A stretch of DNA of 64,000 bases from Primulina eburnea. Lineage: Eukaryota; Streptophyta; Magnoliopsida; Lamiales; Gesneriaceae. Shown here piece after piece: positions 58,624 to 64,000 of this stretch. A program made the translations under genes and the position numbers. Every line of letters starts with the position of its first letter. Within the stretch, counting starts at the first letter, position 1. Below the pieces are notes generated by a model. It saw nothing but the letters and a program-made list of their open reading frames with translations, searched no databases and was not told the DNA's origin. The DNA lies in contig NW_027331260.1 in the NCBI RefSeq assembly GCF_022965805.1, forward strand, positions 496,001 through 560,000, written 5' to 3'.

Positions 58624-59045
58624 TGTAATGCCTGAGATTTAATTACTGTAATCAGACGTTGATTAATGGATAGAATTGAAGTTGTAGGAGCTCGAGTGGA
58701 GAACCGGGCGTCAGTACAATGCAAGATCAATATTTTGTACAGAACTGTTGGCGCCCGAGCGGTAGAAAAGGACCGCCCGAGCGCCAATACACCACAAGAA
58801 CATGTTTTGGTCAGAAAGTGTGGCGCCCGAGCGGTAGTAAATGACCGCCCGAGCGCCATTGTTCAGCAAGTATATTTTGTGGACAGAACGTCTGGCGCCC
58901 GAGCGGTAGTTTTTGACCGCCCGAGCACCAGTGCATCACAAGCCGAGTAACCGAAAGAGTGTTCGGTGCCCGAGCGGTAATTATCAACCGCCCAAGTGCC
59001 GACTGAAGTTCATGAAGAATGAGACACGTTTCTCGACCATGCAAC

Positions 59046-59093
<48 letters not shown>

Positions 59094-60867
59094 CAAATGG
59101 CAATTGTTCTTGAGTATTATCAGAATAGGGGAACGAGAAAGTCTCGTAGAAATCCTTACGCCTTTATATTTCGATCCGTCCGTTAGATTTTCAATCCGAA
59201 TTCGGTACCGTGTTTCTATCGACGAGAGATACAACTGGACGTAAGTTTTGTTACGTTTTGATATGATTTGAAATTATGATACTGCCAGAATCATATACGA
59301 TTGATATATGTTGTTCTTGCGATATCAGACATCGTATAATCAAAACCGAATCGAAGAAAAGATACCGTATGAAATTATTATGAATTTGTGAGTTGATTTG
59401 ATTGTGATTAGTTTGAATTGTTATCAGATTTGTGTTGTTATTGATTATGAGGTGTTGAGATTGATATTTGACTGATATTGTAGTGCTGGTTATATTGATA
59501 ATATTCAGACTTGGGTCAGATGAGTTGTTGATCCGTATATAATGATATTGTATTGCCGATATTGCGAGATTGTACAGATTTGAAATTATGATCTGTTATT
59601 GTTAAGATTTCGGGTTGTACTGATATTGATTATGAGCCGTGTTGTTATATCTGTGATGTGGAAATTGACGGGGTTACTGAGATTGTATTGTTATGCCATC
59701 AAAACATCAGTATATTGATTTTAATCAGATTCATTTGATTGAGATTGTATCGTTGTATAGTTGACGTTGATCAGATTATGTCTTGATTTGCGTACTGATC
59801 AGAACAGGACCTGAATTGAGCTGTACATTGACACAGTCTATTCGATATTGTCATTTCCGATTGGATATGGACAGATTTGACTTCGACACTTCGACTTCGT
59901 CAGACCGAGAAGAGAAAGGTATAAATTGATGTTGATGCCGGATTGCACAACTCGAGTTGACTTGACTTGAGTTTCCCAAAATCACATACTTTACCTTATT
60001 GCATTGATATTTGCAATATATTGAAACTGATATATTTGATCTATTGATTATGTATTGAGTCATAGGCGGATATGTCTAGTTGTAGACGATTGATCTTGTG
60101 ACAGGGGTGCTTGATAGTGATGGAATCGTCACGGACACATTGCACATTGTCACGTGATAGTGATTTGGCGAAAGTGCCAAAGTCTGTGACGGGTAGGTCA
60201 AGGCACCGGATGTTTGGTCATATCGAAGTGGTTAGAATTGGAGTTTCTTCTATTACTGATATTCGATATGGAAAGGGCCAAAGTCCGTGAATAAGAACGT
60301 ACCACCACCCCGATCGGGAGTGTAGGTGGGTGTATGTTCTTATTCCGATCGGGATCCCTAGATTAGGATGAGTCGAGTCAGAGTCTAAGAATCATGGAGT
60401 GTGATTCAGAGTTTGTATTGATTCATGTTTCTGATTTTTATACATGTTATGAATATTTGTTTCATGCTGTTATATTTGTATATATGAAATACATGTATAT
60501 ATGATTTATAGTGGGAATGCAATTCTCACGGGAGTTATCCGGCTGTTGTCTTGTTTGTATGTGTGCATGAAAACATGTGGAACAGGATCAGGATCAGGAA
60601 GAGGATGAGATATGATAGTTAGCGTGGAGATCCGGGCCCAGAAGCAGAATAAGATTCAGCACTTGATGTATAGATGTTGAATCTAGTTGAGATAGAGACA
60701 TGTAGTACAAGACTTGTACTTTATATTGACATGTATATCAGATAGATTACTGTTACGTTTCCGCATTTATATTTTAAAAGGGAAAAAAAATTTAGTCCCA
60801 CTTTTCTTAATTGTTATATTTGACATTAATAATGATTGAGACGTGAATTAGCGTCTGAGTCCCTGCA
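58624..60867 (+). repeat. 3' LTR of H
   Basis: 2,244 bp, ending GTCCCTGCA. It has the same parts as the 5' LTR: box array 58750-59000, microsatellite 59046-59092, and the hairpin near 60528-60541, here with one stem base changed (ACGGGAGTTATCCGG). Confidence 0.94.
58750..59000 (+). promoter_or_regulatory. GGCGCCCGAGCGGT box array in H 3' LTR (8 boxes)
   Basis: Box starts 58750, 58772, 58822, 58844, 58894, 58916, 58965 and 58987: spacings 22, 50, 22, 50, 22, 49, 22, the same as in the 5' LTR although several box bases differ. Confidence 0.9.
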
Positions 60868-60872
60868 CGTTG

Positions 60873-61246
60873 CATGAAAGAACATGTGGCTAACTCTATG
60901 CACTGCATGTCTCGTGCATATGCATGACCCTCATCGGCTCATATGCGCGAGACATTCTGTCTCGGAATATGTTTTCTCGGCAGCTCGCACATATGCGCAC
61001 CATCGCCGCACATATGCGCGAGACCTACTGTCTCGGCTGCACATGTTTGCGCATATGCGCGCACCTCCTTCGGGCATATGCGCGAGGTTCTCTGCCTATC
61101 TCGTGCATATGCACGCCTCCTGGTCGCGCATATGCGCGAGGGGTTTTGTCCTCGCACATCAAATATCACATGCCAACTCAAATAAAGTCTCGGAGGGGTC
61201 CTTTAATAATCGCATATTAAGATGATATAAAATCTCGGGCATGACA
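60873..61246 (-). repeat. LTR shared by F and K, part 2, with 8 boxes
   Basis: It resumes after H and ends GGGCATGACA, followed by the K polypurine tract. Boxes of the GCGCATATGCGC type start at 60914, 60937, 60987, 61008, 61049, 61072, 61103 and 61126: spacings 23, 50, 21, 41, 23, 31, 23. Confidence 0.9.
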
Positions 61247-61344
61247 TTTCTCCCCCCCTAAGATACAATTTCGTCCCTGAAATCACAAACAATCAAATAA
61301 TATCAAATAAGAAGGTATAACAGAAACTGAATAGAAAACTTACA

Positions 61345-62514
61345 TCAATAAAACAACTCTGGAAATCTCTGTCTCATATATGATTCAGTTTCCCAAGTAT
61401 CTTCTTCAATGCAATGACGACTCCACTGAACTTTCACAAGCGGAATAGTCTTCATTCTGAGTTGCTTTTCTTTACGATCAAGAATCTGGATCGGCTTCTC
61501 AAAGTAACTCAGTGTCTCATAAAGTTCAGCCTCGTCTGGCTGTATAATATGAGATGCATCAGGAATATACTTCAGCAATAAAGATATATGAAAGACATCA
61601 TGTATTCCAAATAGAGAAGACGGTAATGCAAGTCAATAGGCACGATCTCCTATCTTCTCGAGAATCTCGTACGACCCAATATAACGTGGAGACAACTTCT
61701 CTTTCTTGCCAAATCTGACAACTCCTCTGAAAGTTGAAATCTTCAAGAATACTCTGTCTCATGCCTTAAATACCAACGGTCTACTTCTAACATTAGCATA
61801 TTTGGCCTGTATGTCTTGAGTTGTCTTCATTCTCTTCTGAATCAGCTTCACTTTCTCAGTCACCTCTCGAATCATATGAGGCCCAATCTCAGGTACCTCC
61901 GATATATCATCCCAATACAGAGGGGATATACACTTCTTGCCGTACAACCCTTCAAACTGTGCCATCTCAATACTCGTCTGATAGCTGTTGTTGTACGAAA
62001 ACTCAAAAAGCGGCAAAGATTCTTGCTAACTAGTGCCAAAATCTAGCACTACAGCTCTAAGCATATCCTTCAGTGTCTGGATAGTCCTCTCTGACTGTCC
62101 GTCGATCTTTGGATGATATGCGGTACTCAGATATAACTTCGTACCTAGAGCCTGCTATAAACTGTGCCAAAAGTACGAAGTAAACCGAGGATCACGGTTT
62201 GATACAATCGACTTCGGCACTCCGTGCACTCTGACCACTTTTCTGACATACATCTCTGCCATCTGGTCATGTCTGTATGTCATCTTCTACGGAATAAAGC
62301 ATGTGGATTTGGTCAATCTGTCAATAACGACTCAAATCGCATCACAACATCGGGAGGAACACGGTAACTTCTTCACGAAGTCCATGGAAATGTGATCCCA
62401 TTTCCATTCAGGAATAGACAAACTCTATAATAGACCTCCTGGTTTCTTTCTTTCCGCTTTTACCTGTTGGCAATTCAGACACTTGGATACAAATTTAGCA
62501 ATATCAACTTTCAT
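61345..62514 (-). pseudogene. pol: Pol of K: integrase and chromodomain
   Basis: MDFVKKLP (first Asp, near 62380) and [10 protein letters not shown] (third acidic residue) are kept. The second core Asp is Asn (SNRDPRFTS, near 62205). The chromodomain end CIEEDTWETESYMRQRFPELF lies at 61345-61440. Several stops and frame changes occur, for example near 61580, 61760 and 62025. Confidence 0.9.
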
Positions 62515-64000
62515 CTATTTCCACCAAAACTGTCTTTTCAAATCATTGTACATTTTTCTGCCACCAGGATGAATACTTAATCGACTGCTATGTGCTTCTG
62601 ACAATATCTGTCGTTTCAAATCTGAAACATCTGGCACAACAAGACGATTATTTACATACAGTACACTATCACGTACCTGATATTCTGATCGATTCCCTGC
62701 TCTGACCATCGAAATCGAGTCCTGAACATTCTGATCACTTTCTGAGCCGCTTTAATTTTCAAAATCAGCTCTGGTTCAAATTGAACGGCATAAAGTCGCA
62801 ACGGTTTACAATATGTCTCAAATACCAATCTATAAAGAAAGCAATCTTCAATCAAATTTGAAACACCAATCGTCGATAAGGATAAAGAACATACCTTTCG
62901 ACTCAGTTCATCAGCTGCTGCATTCGATTTTCCCGGATAGTACTTGATTTCACAATCAAAATCTTTAAGCAAATCAGGCCATCTTCGTTGTCTCATATTC
63001 AGCTCTGACTGTGAAAAAAGATACTTCAAGCTTTTATGATCAGAATATATCTCAAACTTCTCACCATATAGGTAATGTCGCCATATCTTCAGTGAAAAAA
63101 CAATGGCCGCAAATTCAAGATCATGAATTCGGTAGCGAGTCTCATGCGGCTTCAACTGTCTCGAGGCATAGGCAATCACATGTCCCCGCTGCATCAAAAC
63201 ACAAACCAATCCTCTGGGAGAAGCATCGCAATAAACAACAAAATCACCAGTACCTAACGGGATAGTCAATATCGGAGCACTGGTTAACCTCTTCTTCAAC
63301 TCTAAGAAGCTGGATTCATATTCTTCTGAACAAACAAATGGTGCATTCTTCTGAGTCAGCTGAGTGATCGGCTTAGCAATACTGGAGAAATCTTTAATGA
63401 ATCGTCGATAGTAACCTGCTAAACCCATAAAACTGCGTATTTCGGGTACAGATGTCGATCTCGTCCAACTGATCACGGCCTCAACTTTTCTAGGATCAAC
63501 AGAAACCCCATCATCAGATATAATGTGACCCAGAAATACAACCTGTCTCAGCCAAAACTCACATTTCGAAAGGGTGGCATATAATTTCTCAGCCCTCAGA
63601 GTTCTCAATACAGTTCTCAAATGCTCAGCATGATCAATCATATTCTTCGAATAAATCAAAATATCATCGATAAAAATAATCACGAAATCATCAAGATACT
63701 TCTGAAACACGGTTCATCAGACCCATAAATACAACTGGAGCATTTGTTAAACCGAACGGCATGACTATAAACTCATAATTGCCATACCTGGTTCTAAACG
63801 TTATCTTCGATATATCAGAATCTCTAACTCTCAGCTGATGATATCCAGATCTCATATAGATCTTGGAATACACAGAAGAACCCTGCAACTGATCAAATAA
63901 ATCATCTATACGAGGCAAAGGATATTTATTCTTTACCGTAGCCTTGTTCAGCTGTCGGTAGTCAATGCAGAGTCTCATTGAACCGTCTTTCTTTCTCACA
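62515..64000 (-). pseudogene. pol: Pol of K: reverse transcriptase and RNase H (partial)
   Basis: A 352-codon frame (63710-62652) carries [11 protein letters not shown] with the catalytic Asps intact (63661-63680), then LGHIISDDGVSVDP and RNase H ([33 protein letters not shown]). A one-base change near 63700 shifts the frame to the upstream part ([23 protein letters not shown]) that leaves the window. The frame after NAAADELSRK ends near 62655. Confidence 0.93.

Larger units (their letters stand above)
52373..60867 (+). mobile_element. Ty3/gypsy chromovirus H with CGTTG duplication
   Basis: LTRs at 52373-54607 and 58624-60867. The duplication CGTTG is at 52368-52372 and 60868-60872. The internal 4.0 kb keeps a damaged Gag, while Pol is nearly unrecognisable. 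The two LTRs differ by about 25 in 430 bp over their first part by eye (about 94% identity). Confidence 0.95.
61247..64000 (-). mobile_element. Ty3/gypsy element K, 3' part (cut by window end)
   Basis: A polypurine tract (61247-61260) follows the shared LTR, then integrase, RNase H and reverse transcriptase up to the window edge. It is in the same family and orientation as F and B. Its Pol end closely resembles the F Pol fragment at 6730-7562, roughly 94% by eye. Confidence 0.9.

Noticed and set aside
58666..59044. Frames with repeated Gly-Ala-Arg-Ala-Val peptides over the H boxes (also 52180-52937)
   Set aside because: Translation of the GGCGCCCGAGCGGT array in the LTR; open on both strands, no start context or domain.
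1..64000. Host genes, LINEs, Helitrons, rRNA or tRNA genes
   Set aside because: I looked for conserved domains outside Gag-Pol, poly-A tailed ends and cloverleafs and found none I could support.

Overview
This window looks like repetitive DNA from a flowering-plant nuclear genome, probably a eudicot. I see no host gene, tRNA or rRNA gene. Almost every base belongs to an LTR retrotransposon or to a CACTA DNA transposon. The retrotransposons are mostly Ty3/gypsy chromoviruses (integrase with a C-terminal chromodomain ending in an ATWE motif, a primer-binding site complementary to initiator tRNA-Met, and LTRs running TGTAATGCCC..CCCCACA). One is Ty1/copia. The assignment to an order of plants is not secure; the Gag and Pol style resembles Lamiales elements only from memory.

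Layout. I name the elements A to K. The base layer is a head-to-tail array of one minus-strand gypsy family: Gag of B (4054-4921), an LTR (5197-6607), the end of Pol of F (6608-7562), Gag of F (50031-50675), an LTR (50952-52372 plus 60873-61246) and Pol of K (61247-64000). Each LTR serves two internal domains. Into this went A (+, 1-4053, into B Gag, itself carrying a CACTA element at 2026-3262), a chimeric element G/C (-, 7563-50030, into F) and H (+, 52373-60867, into the F LTR). The C 5' LTR was hit by D (-, 14029-21910) and by copia element E (-, 23117-49874). E was split by I (-, 26323-43935), and the I 3' LTR was split by J (+, 26738-35459). F > C > E > I > J is a five-level nest. D, E, H, I, J and the CACTA element have matching target-site duplications on both sides, read directly from the sequence.

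Coding state. Every element is broken. Missing catalytic residues, counted from motifs, include the integrase second Asp in D (Ala), in F and K (Asn) and in J (deleted), the C reverse transcriptase FIDD motif (FIYD), two RNase H residues in D, and the first integrase Asp in copia E (Asn). Mobilisation must have depended on partners elsewhere.

Most notable signal. The LTRs of six elements with unrelated box sequences carry the same promoter-proximal design: up to eight short GC-rich palindromic or near-palindromic boxes arranged as pairs. Box starts within a pair are 21-28 bp apart (usually 22-23), and pairs recur at about 72-75 bp (or 54 and 64 bp where the gap is shortened by about one helical turn). 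The array usually ends 45-60 bp before a TATA-like sequence. The box sequences differ completely between families (GCGCATATGCGC, ACCGCACCCGCGGT, GGCGCCCGAGCGGT, CACGGACCCCGTG), yet the spacing is kept.
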